A DNA stretch of 43,083 bases from Syntrophobacterales bacterium (lineage in GTDB: Bacteria > Desulfobacterota > Syntrophia > Syntrophales > UBA2210): NCBI GenBank assembly GCA_021163105.1, contig JAGGXJ010000148.1:1-43083 (forward strand), in the 5' to 3' direction. This document shows, one piece after another, positions 1 through 8,785 of the stretch. Numbering within the stretch: the first letter of the stretch is position 1; every line of letters begins with the position of its first letter. The notes beneath the pieces were generated by a model. That model was not told where the DNA came from, made no database searches, and worked only from the letters and a program-made list of their open reading frames with translations. A program made the position numbers and the translations under genes.

Positions 1-818
1 CCTGTGAAAAGGATCTTATCTTCAATGTTAAGAGTTTTGATCTGCCTTGAAAGCGCCCCGTAAGGCAGTCCGCCTATAATCACGACTTTAAAATTAGTAT
101 GGACTGTATTTTTTAGTCGGGATGCGGCTTCGACAAGTGGCTCTATCCCCTTTTTCTTCAAGTCATATGAAACAAATAAGAAAGCAACATCGTTCTCTCT
201 TACTCCCAGTTGTTTTCTTAATGGACCTCTCAATGTCTGTCGCAGCTCTTGATTATATCGGGTTATATCGACACCATTGTAAACGATATCGATCTCTTTC
301 TCGTCTACCTTGAAGAAAGACACCATGTCTTTTTTTATCATTTGGGAAATAGCTACTATTTTCGGCCGTGGATAAAGTCGAAACGGAGCGGATTCAATCC
401 AGGCCCGCACCCATTGTTTCAGTGACAAGATGATAATCAATCGTTTTATTGCCCGCTTAATCTTGTTCTTTTCCGAATAAACTTTTCTCTCTGTCGAAAG
501 CCAGTGAACGCCGCCATGACTTTGATAAACATTCATATACAAAGTATTGCCAAAACCCATGATAACATCAAAATCCTGCTTTTTTGTCGCTCTCTTATGC
601 TTCGATGCAAACAGGACCATCTTGAGCCAGGCTGGAAGATATTTCGGGATGGTTATTTTATGAAAAACTGCGGTTTCTGGTTCGCCATCCCACACTTCTC
701 CAAAGAAATGCACTTCCCATCCATCTTTAATAAGGGAATCAGCAAGCGAGACGGTGTACGACTCCGCTCCTCCGGCATAGCGACTGAACTTTTCTATTGC
801 GAACGCAATTTTTTTCAT
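1..818 (-). CDS. GT4-family glycosyltransferase (WaaG-like), 3' end truncated by left window edge
   Basis: Not in the ORF track because it runs off the window. Manual minus-strand translation from ATG at 818: MKKIAFAIEKFSRYAGGAESYTVSLADSLIKDGWEVHFFGEVW...VAISQMIKKDMVSFFKVDEKEIDIVYNGVDITRYN...FLFVSYDLKKKGIEPLVEAASRL; no stop to position 1; GT4-type GGAE and YNGVD motifs. Confidence 0.85.
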   Translation of the reverse strand, partial: MKKIAFAIEKFSRYAGGAESYTVSLADSLIKDGWEVHFFGEVWDGEPETAVFHKITIPKYLPAWLKMVLFASKHKRATKKQDFDVIMGFGNTLYMNVYQSHGGVHWLSTERKVYSEKNKIKRAIKRLIIILSLKQWVRAWIESAPFRLYPRPKIVAISQMIKKDMVSFFKVDEKEIDIVYNGVDITRYNQELRQTLRGPLRKQLGVRENDVAFLFVSYDLKKKGIEPLVEAASRLKNTVHTNFKVVIIGGLPYGALSRQIKTLNIEDKILFT

Positions 819-841
819 GACACTCTTTAAATCAAAATCAT

Positions 842-1783
842 CTATGGTAATAATTTTGTGTAATATTTGCGGGATTTCCCGAATTTAGCTTTCCAGTTTT
901 TCTCTCTCGCTTTATCCCATTTCCGACCATCAAAATTCGGCCCCTGACGTGTACTGCACCAATTGTGATGCACGATGCTCTTGCCGCAGAACCCACATTT
1001 CCATTTTGCCTCTTCCGGGTATATCTCATCAGTCAACCATGATGGCTTTAAAATTTGTTCCATCCTCAGAAAATATTCCAGATCTTCAGCGAGACCGATT
1101 GGAGAGTAGTCGTCATCAAAGAAACCGATCTGGTCAATCATTGCTGGTCTTACCATAAAGCAAACAGCGGAGCGACCCTCTTTTTGAAAGGGGATAAAAA
1201 GGGGTAACCCTTTGCTCCTGACAAGCCGGCAGAAAGGCTCATGCCCGCCCCATTTTCCATAAATCTGCTTCAAACTCTCATTAACGACCTCTGTTGTATA
1301 TGATATCTGAGGATTTACTCGATAGCTTTTTGACAACGAATGGGCCTCTGTCAGCTCTTCCAATACGGGAGAACCGTTTTCCATAGTGGAGATCCAGCCA
1401 ATCCTTTTGTCCGCTTTCATGGCCTCCACCATTGGCTGCAGCCAGTCAGCACCAAAAAACGCGTCGTTATTTGATACAACATAATAATCGTAATAAAAAG
1501 ATTGGCTGGATATTTTCTCCGGCGCGAACTGCAATATCTGATTCCATGCGGCGGCCACACCTTTGTTTTGTGGATTTCTCAGGAAATAAGTGGTAAACGC
1601 CGGATCTTTAAAATCTTGTCGAAAGATGTCCTCGATATTACTTTGTGACCCGTTATCAATAATCAAAACAGAAACATTGAGTCTCAGCCTTTCTGTTTCA
1701 GTATTTAGATAAAGATGTTGAAGGCATGCTCTGGTTATTTCCACATTATCCAGAACAGGTATTCCGATTAAGATCTTTTTCAT
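842..1783 (-). CDS. GT2-family glycosyltransferase
   Basis: 313 aa; N-terminal IGIPVLDNVEITRACLQHL, LIIDNGS, NKGVAAAWN, SNNDAFF (GT-A fold motifs). Confidence 0.85.
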   Translation of the reverse strand: MKKILIGIPVLDNVEITRACLQHLYLNTETERLRLNVSVLIIDNGSQSNIEDIFRQDFKDPAFTTYFLRNPQNKGVAAAWNQILQFAPEKISSQSFYYDYYVVSNNDAFFGADWLQPMVEAMKADKRIGWISTMENGSPVLEELTEAHSLSKSYRVNPQISYTTEVVNESLKQIYGKWGGHEPFCRLVRSKGLPLFIPFQKEGRSAVCFMVRPAMIDQIGFFDDDYSPIGLAEDLEYFLRMEQILKPSWLTDEIYPEEAKWKCGFCGKSIVHHNWCSTRQGPNFDGRKWDKAREKNWKAKFGKSRKYYTKLLP

Positions 1784-1908
1784 ATTTTTTCACTTCCTTA
1801 TCTTATAGAGATTCATATTCTGATCGATGTGTTCGCCACTTTTGGGAACTTCACTAATCACTTATAAAAAGGAATAATCATGGTATCCATAATTTAACCT
1901 CGATAATC

Positions 1909-2868
1909 TTATAATAAATTCATCTTTTTTTTCAATTTATAGATAATATGTCGGATTTGAGCCTTATTACTTCTCCTGTAAGCCGGAATTATAACAGACA
2001 CTTTATTACTTTCACCACCCGGTTGAGAATGAATCATCTCTGATAAGTATGGAAAGAGTTGATAGCGATTCAGCACTAGGTTTCTCGCTTTTTCCAGGGC
2101 CGGGATGTGTCTTTCCCAGTTGTCTTGATTAATAATACGCCTTATTTTTGCAAGACTCTCTTCCGGTTGCCCTATGTCGATTCGTATAAATGATTCTTCA
2201 GGAAAATAATCCTCCAGATTAGTGCATCCATAGTAAATGGGGACGGTCCAGGATAAGAAGCAGTCAGCTATCTTTTCAGTCCAGTAATCCGGCCCGCTGG
2301 TATTTTCGATGGCAAGAGAGTATTTATATGGAGCAAGCCCGTCCCACTTATCTTCGATAAAATTAGTTTTTCTACCATATAAATCTAATCCCACCCGCTT
2401 ATCATTTTGAATATATCGTAAGAATTTTTTTCTCTTTATATGCCCCGGTAAATCCATCGCGTCACTCACTATAGCCGACAGATTTTTTGATTTTGCGGGA
2501 ACTCCGACAGAGATCAGTTCATCGAAGGTTTTGTTTACATGCCATGGGATGGCAGGTTGAGAATGAGTATATTTCTTATCCTTTACAGGTACATAATGGG
2601 TAAAGACTTTAGAAAAAAAATCATGCTTTTCAATCATCCAGTCGCTATGGCCTTTCATGTACGGTTCCTGCATGACAGCCCATATATTCTCTTTCGGGCA
2701 TTGTGCATGCGTATCAATCCCCATTTTGTTGTTGAGCATAATAAGAAAATCACAATCCCCTACGGAAGCAGTGGTAAATTGTATTCCATCCCATATACCC
2801 TTTTTGCCGGGTGTCTGACGAATAAGATCCGGCCAGTCCCAATTTTTAACTATCCTTACCAGTGTCAT
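1909..2868 (-). CDS. GT10-family (alpha-1,3-fucosyltransferase-like) glycosyltransferase
   Basis: 319 aa; GT10 signature-like YKYSLAIENTSGPDYWTEKIADCFLSWTVPIYYGCTNLEDYFPEESFI. Confidence 0.8.
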   Translation of the reverse strand: MTLVRIVKNWDWPDLIRQTPGKKGIWDGIQFTTASVGDCDFLIMLNNKMGIDTHAQCPKENIWAVMQEPYMKGHSDWMIEKHDFFSKVFTHYVPVKDKKYTHSQPAIPWHVNKTFDELISVGVPAKSKNLSAIVSDAMDLPGHIKRKKFLRYIQNDKRVGLDLYGRKTNFIEDKWDGLAPYKYSLAIENTSGPDYWTEKIADCFLSWTVPIYYGCTNLEDYFPEESFIRIDIGQPEESLAKIRRIINQDNWERHIPALEKARNLVLNRYQLFPYLSEMIHSQPGGESNKVSVIIPAYRRSNKAQIRHIIYKLKKKMNLL

Positions 2869-2904
2869 ATTGTCCCTTATTCAGATTGAATTAACCAGCG
2901 AGCG

Positions 2905-3177
2905 CATTCCCCGCTACTTGCAACGGGGTTAGCGACCGAATAAGAATAAACATTTTCCTTAACCCCGATAAACGGGATAAGTCCCACCAAAGAGGATAAG
3001 TGCGATAACGAAGTTGCTTTCTACGAGAAAACAACTTCTATCTTACTAATGCGTTAACGAAATTATTTTCTGCCAGAAAACACAGAAAATAATTTCTAAC
3101 TTACTAAACAATCGGAGATTCCCCGCAACTGTCGAAGTAATAGCGACGATTCCGCTTATACGGGATTGCGGGGAGCT
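2905..3177. repeat. Intergenic block of four inverted repeats, two forming a tandem structured unit
   Basis: Stems: CCCCG/CGGGG (2909-2928); GAAGTTG/CAACTTC (3010-3038); 14-bp perfect GAAATTATTTTCTG/CAGAAAATAATTTC (3059-3096); CCCCGCAA/TTGCGGGG (3121-3173). CTTACTAA follows both central hairpins (3042-3049, 3100-3107). Confidence 0.8.
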
Positions 3178-3232
3178 TCAATTGTTAGTGTAAAAGAATG
3201 TTCGCAATTTGTCCTGTTGGAGATCACCATAT

Positions 3233-4057
3233 TTATTTCGTTTTGTTGTCAATACGCGTTTTTGTCAGTCCGTTATCACAAAACCATGGAATATGTTTCC
3301 TCCGTATGTACTCTATATTGGGCCCATTCTCCCAATCTCGATTTTTTATCTCGCTTGGGTGCCACAGATGTAATGCTCGTGCTTCCCGCATTATTGACTT
3401 CCCCTGAAATCCTGCTTTGGCGAATCTAATTGCCAGGTCTTCATCCTCTCCACCCCATCCGACAAAGTTTTCATCGTAGCCATTAATATATTCCATATCC
3501 GCACGATGAATAGAAAAATGGCTGCTGCACCTTTGCTTTCTCGCACCGGCAAGATGCAGGCTGTAAAGAATCCTGTGCCTGACAAAGTTTCGATGGTCTC
3601 TGACAATCGGTTTTTCAGGCAGGGAACTATAGGATTCCTCAAGTAAAGTGTTGGATACACCCGTTTGAAATATTTTATTTGTCTGTTCTTCGCTCAAATA
3701 TTTACAAAAGCCGGCAACAAACCTGCCGCGCCTAGCTGCATTCAAGTGGTATTCGATTGTTCCGGGCAAAACCATGAAATCGCAATCCAGAAAAATCAGA
3801 TAATCTCCACTGGCGCGTTTAATACCATTATTACGGGATGCCGCAAGCCTGAACCCTTCATCCCGATGCCAGGCATGAACAATGGGAAAATCGTAAGACT
3901 TAATCAACCCTCTCAGTTCTCTCACGCAGGATTCACCCGAACCGTCATCAGCGATTACTACCTCATCAAAATCTCCAGAATTAGAACTCAGGGAATCGAG
4001 ACATGCCTTCAAATATTTCAATCGTTCATAAAAACTGATGATAATCGAAGATTTCAT
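3233..4057 (-). CDS. GT2-family glycosyltransferase with galactosyltransferase-type C-terminal region
   Basis: 274 aa; SIIISFYERLKYLKACLDSL, VIADDGSG, EGFRLAASRNNGIKRASGDYLIFLDCD, GWGGEDEDLAIRFAKAG. Confidence 0.85.
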   Translation of the reverse strand: MKSSIIISFYERLKYLKACLDSLSSNSGDFDEVVIADDGSGESCVRELRGLIKSYDFPIVHAWHRDEGFRLAASRNNGIKRASGDYLIFLDCDFMVLPGTIEYHLNAARRGRFVAGFCKYLSEEQTNKIFQTGVSNTLLEESYSSLPEKPIVRDHRNFVRHRILYSLHLAGARKQRCSSHFSIHRADMEYINGYDENFVGWGGEDEDLAIRFAKAGFQGKSIMREARALHLWHPSEIKNRDWENGPNIEYIRRKHIPWFCDNGLTKTRIDNKTK

Positions 4058-4134
4058 AATAGTAATTGCCAGTCTAAAGTATTTAATATCGGTATTCCAC
4101 TAATCAGGATGTTTCTAATATTGAAATTAAGCAG

Positions 4135-5031
4135 TTATATTAGATCTATTGTTTCCTTTTTCCATTCATTCAACTTATCTCTTAATGTGCTCAAATTTTT
4201 ACTGTAAACGCTGCTATTTACAGGTTTAAATTTTAGGGGGTCAGACCCTAATTCATTTACAGGAACACCCAGATAAGAGAGTAAGGTAAATCTTTTGTCA
4301 TTCGGATTACCGAAGAAAATCACAGGTTTTTTCTGCGATATCGCGGGTAAAACACCATGGAGACGGCCTGTACACACGAAATCGGCTCCGGCATATTGGC
4401 GCATTACATCAGCAGGATCATCATAATTGAAAACATGTTTTGTAATTTGTTGAGCTATCGGCAATTCACAGGCTGCCTCTTGCAGAGAAGCAACCAATCG
4501 TTTATCACGGTTGACTGATAGCGGTTTAAAAAGATCGTTTATCTGCCAGTCTACATATTTTCTGGCAAAACCGATTATATCATACGGTATCACTGAGCTC
4601 TCTTTAACTTCCGGCAGTAACATTGTCGGACAACCAATAAACTTCACGGGTACTCCTGCTTTCTTACATTGATCATACGTGTGTAAATCTCTAATACCAA
4701 GAGACCCATCAATATGTTTCATGGCCTTAAAATTTAATTTGAATAATGGATGCCATCCCCCCGCGCCGATACAAAATTTTGGTGGTTTCATTTTCTTCAA
4801 TGAATTCATTGCCTCGCCTTGGCCTTTTCCCTTAGCAAGAATAGTAGCTCCTGGAAGTAAAATGAAATCGCATTGGTTGATCTGGTCTATTTGGAATCGT
4901 CGCGGGTTTACAAACATTGGGATCGAGACCGATGGTTCCGGCAAACCGAGGACTTTCTTAATAGCATATTCGATTAGTCGATTGCCTCGATTTGATTCGG
5001 GTGTATCTATAGTCAATATTCCGTATCTCAT
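4135..5031 (-). CDS. Polysaccharide pyruvyl transferase family protein
   Basis: ORF 4135..5064, preferred start MRYGILTIDTPESNRGN at 5031; DFILLPGATIL, CTGRLHGVLPAISQKKPVIFFGNPNDKRFTLLSYLGV. Confidence 0.75.
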   Translation of the reverse strand: MRYGILTIDTPESNRGNRLIEYAIKKVLGLPEPSVSIPMFVNPRRFQIDQINQCDFILLPGATILAKGKGQGEAMNSLKKMKPPKFCIGAGGWHPLFKLNFKAMKHIDGSLGIRDLHTYDQCKKAGVPVKFIGCPTMLLPEVKESSVIPYDIIGFARKYVDWQINDLFKPLSVNRDKRLVASLQEAACELPIAQQITKHVFNYDDPADVMRQYAGADFVCTGRLHGVLPAISQKKPVIFFGNPNDKRFTLLSYLGVPVNELGSDPLKFKPVNSSVYSKNLSTLRDKLNEWKKETIDLI

Positions 5032-5124
5032 TTTTTTACTTTTGTTACTTTGATCGATTCGCAAAAAACCGGCGAGATTTCTTTCGAATGTGCCAACTTT
5101 CTTACGTAAAACTAAAAGATCAAT

Positions 5125-6285
5125 TCAATCCTTTCCGGGTTTTATACGCGTGAACACGTTACTCAATTGAGATTTTATCCGCCGTGTTTCACGCATCAAT
5201 TTTGTGCGCCATTGTGGCCGGTTTAAAACCAGTTTCAAAGCTTGATATAGCTCTCCATAATCCTTGTTTTGCTCCAATGCCTCCAGACTCGTTGTAAGGT
5301 TTATGCGACCACTATCAAGAATAAGCAGTTGCGATACCCTCTTGATATCCAAGCCAGTGTTAAACGTTGTGCAACGATCCAGGGCATCAACAGCCTGCAG
5401 ACTAATCATTGTGCTCAGGCATTTCCCGCATTGGCCGCAGTTATAGGCTCCATCACGATTTTCATAACAGACTCGAAGTGACTGCAGGGCCTTGTCAAAC
5501 TCGCTTATCATGGCAACCTTCTGTATCCGGTTTGCTTCACACCCATCATGAACGAACTCGAGAGTCTCTGTACCCCACAGAGGATCTATTAACGGGTGAG
5601 AACCCGAGGGGCGGTGGAGATTCGGATAAGCATAGGAAGCAGCAATGTATATCCGCTTGAAATAAGGGTATAGAAGATGCCCGACGCATGTAAGCGCGGG
5701 CCCATGCCCCAGAATTCCCCACCCAACGTATTTCTCCAGAAAGGAGAGACGCAGGTTGGTTTTCACCTCTATGACCCGCTTGCCGAAATGTGAGCCAACG
5801 TCGCGAACCATGGTTAGCGTTTTCTCATGAAGATTGTTATCATCAATATCTACGTCGAATCCATGCACAAAGATAAGATCTGTGATCTCATCGCGGTTTT
5901 TTAAGAGTGTATAGAAGGAATCTACACCACCTGAAAAGAATACGCCTACTCTCTGTTCCTTTGTGTCGGTTTTTTTTACGGGTGTTGCCTTCTCAATTTT
6001 TACACTGTGAAGTGAGGGATGCCAGGAACGGTAGATGTCTGACAGGGTGTTAATTGATTCAAGCAGGCGCGGGCTCACCTCTCCATCAACGACCAAGATA
6101 TCCGTGTGTTTCATGCCGGGTAAAAGTGCAAGCGTAAGAAAAGCGTCCATATTATTGGCCAGTTGGATATCTTTACTTTCAAAGAAGAGGTCATGCTCGT
6201 TTGTCCCCATCTGCATGGTGACTCTTACCGGCGCATCTTTGGTTGTGGATTGGATGGATTTAATATACAGAGTCTCGGTGCTCAT
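5125..6285 (-). CDS. PP-loop ATPase (QueC-like / adenine nucleotide alpha-hydrolase superfamily) in glycan cluster
   Basis: ORF 5125..6381, preferred start MSTETLYIKS at 6285 (ATGA overlap with upstream GT9). PP-loop FSGGVDSFYTL; QueC-like cysteine cluster CYENRDGAYNCGQCGKC. Confidence 0.7.
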   Translation of the reverse strand: MSTETLYIKSIQSTTKDAPVRVTMQMGTNEHDLFFESKDIQLANNMDAFLTLALLPGMKHTDILVVDGEVSPRLLESINTLSDIYRSWHPSLHSVKIEKATPVKKTDTKEQRVGVFFSGGVDSFYTLLKNRDEITDLIFVHGFDVDIDDNNLHEKTLTMVRDVGSHFGKRVIEVKTNLRLSFLEKYVGWGILGHGPALTCVGHLLYPYFKRIYIAASYAYPNLHRPSGSHPLIDPLWGTETLEFVHDGCEANRIQKVAMISEFDKALQSLRVCYENRDGAYNCGQCGKCLSTMISLQAVDALDRCTTFNTGLDIKRVSQLLILDSGRINLTTSLEALEQNKDYGELYQALKLVLNRPQWRTKLMRETRRIKSQLSNVFTRIKPGKD

Positions 6286-7418
6286 GTCGCAACCTCTCCG
6301 GATTTGTTTAAAGAGACTGACCGGCGCATCTGGGTTTTTACTACGTCTTGCACTTCTTCGAAAGTCAGTTCCTCCAGACAACGGCTGAAACCGCTATCCT
6401 CACACCCTTTGTTTTTGCAGGGCACACATGGGAAATCTTTATGGACTACCCGGTGTTCCGCACCCCTTGGTGCCCAGGCAATATATGACGAAGGACCAAA
6501 TATGCACACTGTGGGCAGGCCTACCGCTGCGGCAATATGGACTCCGGCGCTGTCGACGCCGATAAATAACCTGCATGTCTTAAAAACAGCGGCCAGTGTT
6601 CCTATGAAAGTTCTGCCCGCTAAATTGTATGTATTTTGTGGACATTTCTTTATTATTTCATCCGCGCGTTCCCTTTCATCAAGAGAACCTGTAATAATAA
6701 CAGAGACGTTGTATTCCGATATGAGCCAGTGGATAAGTTGAATGTACTTATCCATTCCCCATTCCTTGTATTTCCATAGAGAAAAAGGCTGAACGGCAAT
6801 GATCGGCCGGTCTGATGGAACCCCCTCGTTTTTTAAAAGGACTTTAGCTTTTTGATATCTGTCATCAGGAATATCATGCTCAGGCCGGAGATTGTCTGTT
6901 TTGATATTATAAGCTTCCAGAAGACCAAGGTAATATTGGGTCATATGCCCTCCCGGATTGGATTCGGGAATAACCAGATGGGTAAAAACTCTGTTTCGCC
7001 AGATCTTTCCATCATTGGCAAAAAAGCCTATCTTCTGCCGTGCTCTGGAAAGAAGCGCAAGAAAAGCCCCCCGCTCACCCGTTCTCATATCGACAGCTAA
7101 ATCAAAATGGAATCTGCGCAAATCTGAAAAAAACTTTTTTTGATATCGTAATTCCTCTATCCATGTTCTTTTTTCTTCATTTATGGAAATTACATCCGAG
7201 GCCCACCTGCAATCTTCCATCAACTCCCTTGCTTTTTCCCTTACCGCAACGATTATATTAGCCTGTGGAAAATTTTCATGCAGCGCCCTGACAGAGGGAA
7301 AAGAAAGAACAACATCCCCGATATCACCGAGCTGTATCAGCAGGATATTGCGAATGTCTTCTTTGGATATATTATTTCCCTTAACAAACATAGGTTCAGC
7401 TGCCCACCATTTCATCAT
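6282..7418 (-). CDS. GT9-family glycosyltransferase (ADP-heptose:LPS heptosyltransferase-like)
   Basis: 378 aa; ILLIQLGDIGDVVLSFPSVRALHENFP, FIGVDSAGVHIAAAVGLPTVCIFGPSSYIAWAPRG; alternative start at 7391 (MFVKGNN). Confidence 0.9.
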   Translation of the reverse strand: MMKWWAAEPMFVKGNNISKEDIRNILLIQLGDIGDVVLSFPSVRALHENFPQANIIVAVREKARELMEDCRWASDVISINEEKRTWIEELRYQKKFFSDLRRFHFDLAVDMRTGERGAFLALLSRARQKIGFFANDGKIWRNRVFTHLVIPESNPGGHMTQYYLGLLEAYNIKTDNLRPEHDIPDDRYQKAKVLLKNEGVPSDRPIIAVQPFSLWKYKEWGMDKYIQLIHWLISEYNVSVIITGSLDERERADEIIKKCPQNTYNLAGRTFIGTLAAVFKTCRLFIGVDSAGVHIAAAVGLPTVCIFGPSSYIAWAPRGAEHRVVHKDFPCVPCKNKGCEDSGFSRCLEELTFEEVQDVVKTQMRRSVSLNKSGEVAT

Positions 7419-8538
7419 AGATCTTCAGTACTTTATCCGCCATGATATTCCAGGTATTATTTGTTGCCGTCTTATGCGCCTCTTTTGCCATATTCTCTCT
7501 GTTTTTTTCATTCAGCATAAACTCGATTCTGGAACTTATTGAATCAACATTTTCTTTTTCAACGACAAATCCATTGATGCCATCCTTAACCAGATCCATT
7601 GCCCCCACATTATCACTGATGATTACAGGTAATGAAGCGGACATTGCTTCCAACACCACCATGCCGAAAGTGTCAAATTCTGAAGGCATCGCAAAAATAT
7701 CTGAAGCCATGTAAATTTGCTCAATATTATCCTTCCAAATTCCTGAAAAGATAACATTATCTTTTATACCCAATTTCTGCGCCAGGTTACCGTATTTTTT
7801 TTCATTTCCTTTTCCAACCACTAAAAGTTTAAGATTCCCTGATGGATGCTTCGATTTTGTCGTGGTCATTGCAGCCATGAGATTGTCCAGTCCCTTGAGT
7901 TCGAAATTCATGCTGACAAACAGAACTACCATGTCGGTTTCATCTATCTCAAACCGCTTTCTTATTTCACCGCGGCAGATTTTCCTGTCGAGTTTATCAA
8001 ATCTGTCTATGTCGACGCCGGGGTGAACAACCTGGACCTTTCCCGGATCAACGTCAAATTCTTGGGTAAATTTATCCTTTGCTATGCCTGACACAGGAAG
8101 AAACATCCGGCATTTTCCATGGTTGATCAAACTCTCTTCGACCCGGATTGTGCCATAATCAAAGAGGCTCATGCTTTTTCTCCGGACTTTCTTAACCCAG
8201 AATCGATGTGGAACACCATGCATGGTAAATATATCGGCATGAAAAATTCTGTCGTGTGTGTGAATAATATCAAAGTTCATTTTTGCCATTTTGCGATTGG
8301 CAAACCAGGCAAAACTGATAGTGGTCAAGAATTTAGGGAATGAGATGACGGGGACTTTATGAAACGTAATGTGATCAGATTGAGACTCCCATTTATTTGC
8401 AAAGACATGGACATCATAGCGATGGTCCGAGGCAATACGTTCCGTTAATTCCCGAACGAATTTCTCCCCGCCGCCCACCAGTCCATATTTGGGAACCACA
8501 ATTGCTATCTTGCACCTTTTAAGCACTATTTTCCTCAA
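7396..8538 (-). CDS. GT4-family glycosyltransferase
   Basis: 380 aa; GLVGGGEKFVRELTERI, VVHPGVDIDRFD, ASDIFAMPSEFDTFGMVVLEAMSASLPVIISDNVGAMDLVKDGING. Confidence 0.9.
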   Translation of the reverse strand: MRKIVLKRCKIAIVVPKYGLVGGGEKFVRELTERIASDHRYDVHVFANKWESQSDHITFHKVPVISFPKFLTTISFAWFANRKMAKMNFDIIHTHDRIFHADIFTMHGVPHRFWVKKVRRKSMSLFDYGTIRVEESLINHGKCRMFLPVSGIAKDKFTQEFDVDPGKVQVVHPGVDIDRFDKLDRKICRGEIRKRFEIDETDMVVLFVSMNFELKGLDNLMAAMTTTKSKHPSGNLKLLVVGKGNEKKYGNLAQKLGIKDNVIFSGIWKDNIEQIYMASDIFAMPSEFDTFGMVVLEAMSASLPVIISDNVGAMDLVKDGINGFVVEKENVDSISSRIEFMLNEKNRENMAKEAHKTATNNTWNIMADKVLKIYDEMVGS

Positions 8539-8593
8539 TGTTCCTTGATACCGTTACGGCAGGGAAACAGTTTCTCTGCCTCACCAGATGATA

Positions 8594-8752
8594 TCAGCCT
8601 ACATTATATAAAATCTGTTTTCCATCCCTGAATTTCTCGATCACACCTTCATGTATTAACTCCATCAGGTGTACATGTGTTTCATTGAGAGCGAGAAATT
8701 TATCAAATTCGGGAAGGTCCGTTCCAAAAACATCCTGAGGGATTTGAAACAT
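8594..8752 (-). CDS. Possible small protein (52 aa) downstream of msbA
   Basis: Manual translation MFQIPQDVFGTDLPEFDKFLALNETHVHLMELIHEGVIEKFRDGKQILYNVG*; below the ORF-track length cutoff; same frame as msbA, directly after its TGA. No strong Shine-Dalgarno seen. Confidence 0.35.
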   Translation of the reverse strand: MFQIPQDVFGTDLPEFDKFLALNETHVHLMELIHEGVIEKFRDGKQILYNVG

Positions 8753-8785
8753 CGTTTTGAGTTCTTGAAGTTTTTTAATCAGACA

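Noticed and set aside
2881-3180. Possible CRISPR-like array from repeated hairpins
   Set aside because: Only two tandem units of unequal length, no conserved repeat-spacer periodicity and no cas genes.
3665-4207. 180-aa plus-strand ORF
   Set aside because: Antisense to a GT2 gene and the end of the pyruvyltransferase gene; no family features.
4233-4251. Perfect palindrome TTAGGGGGTCAGACCCTAA resembling GGGGTCAGACCC-type REP ends
   Set aside because: It lies inside the pyruvyltransferase coding frame (NELGSDPLKFK) without disrupting it; probably coincidental.
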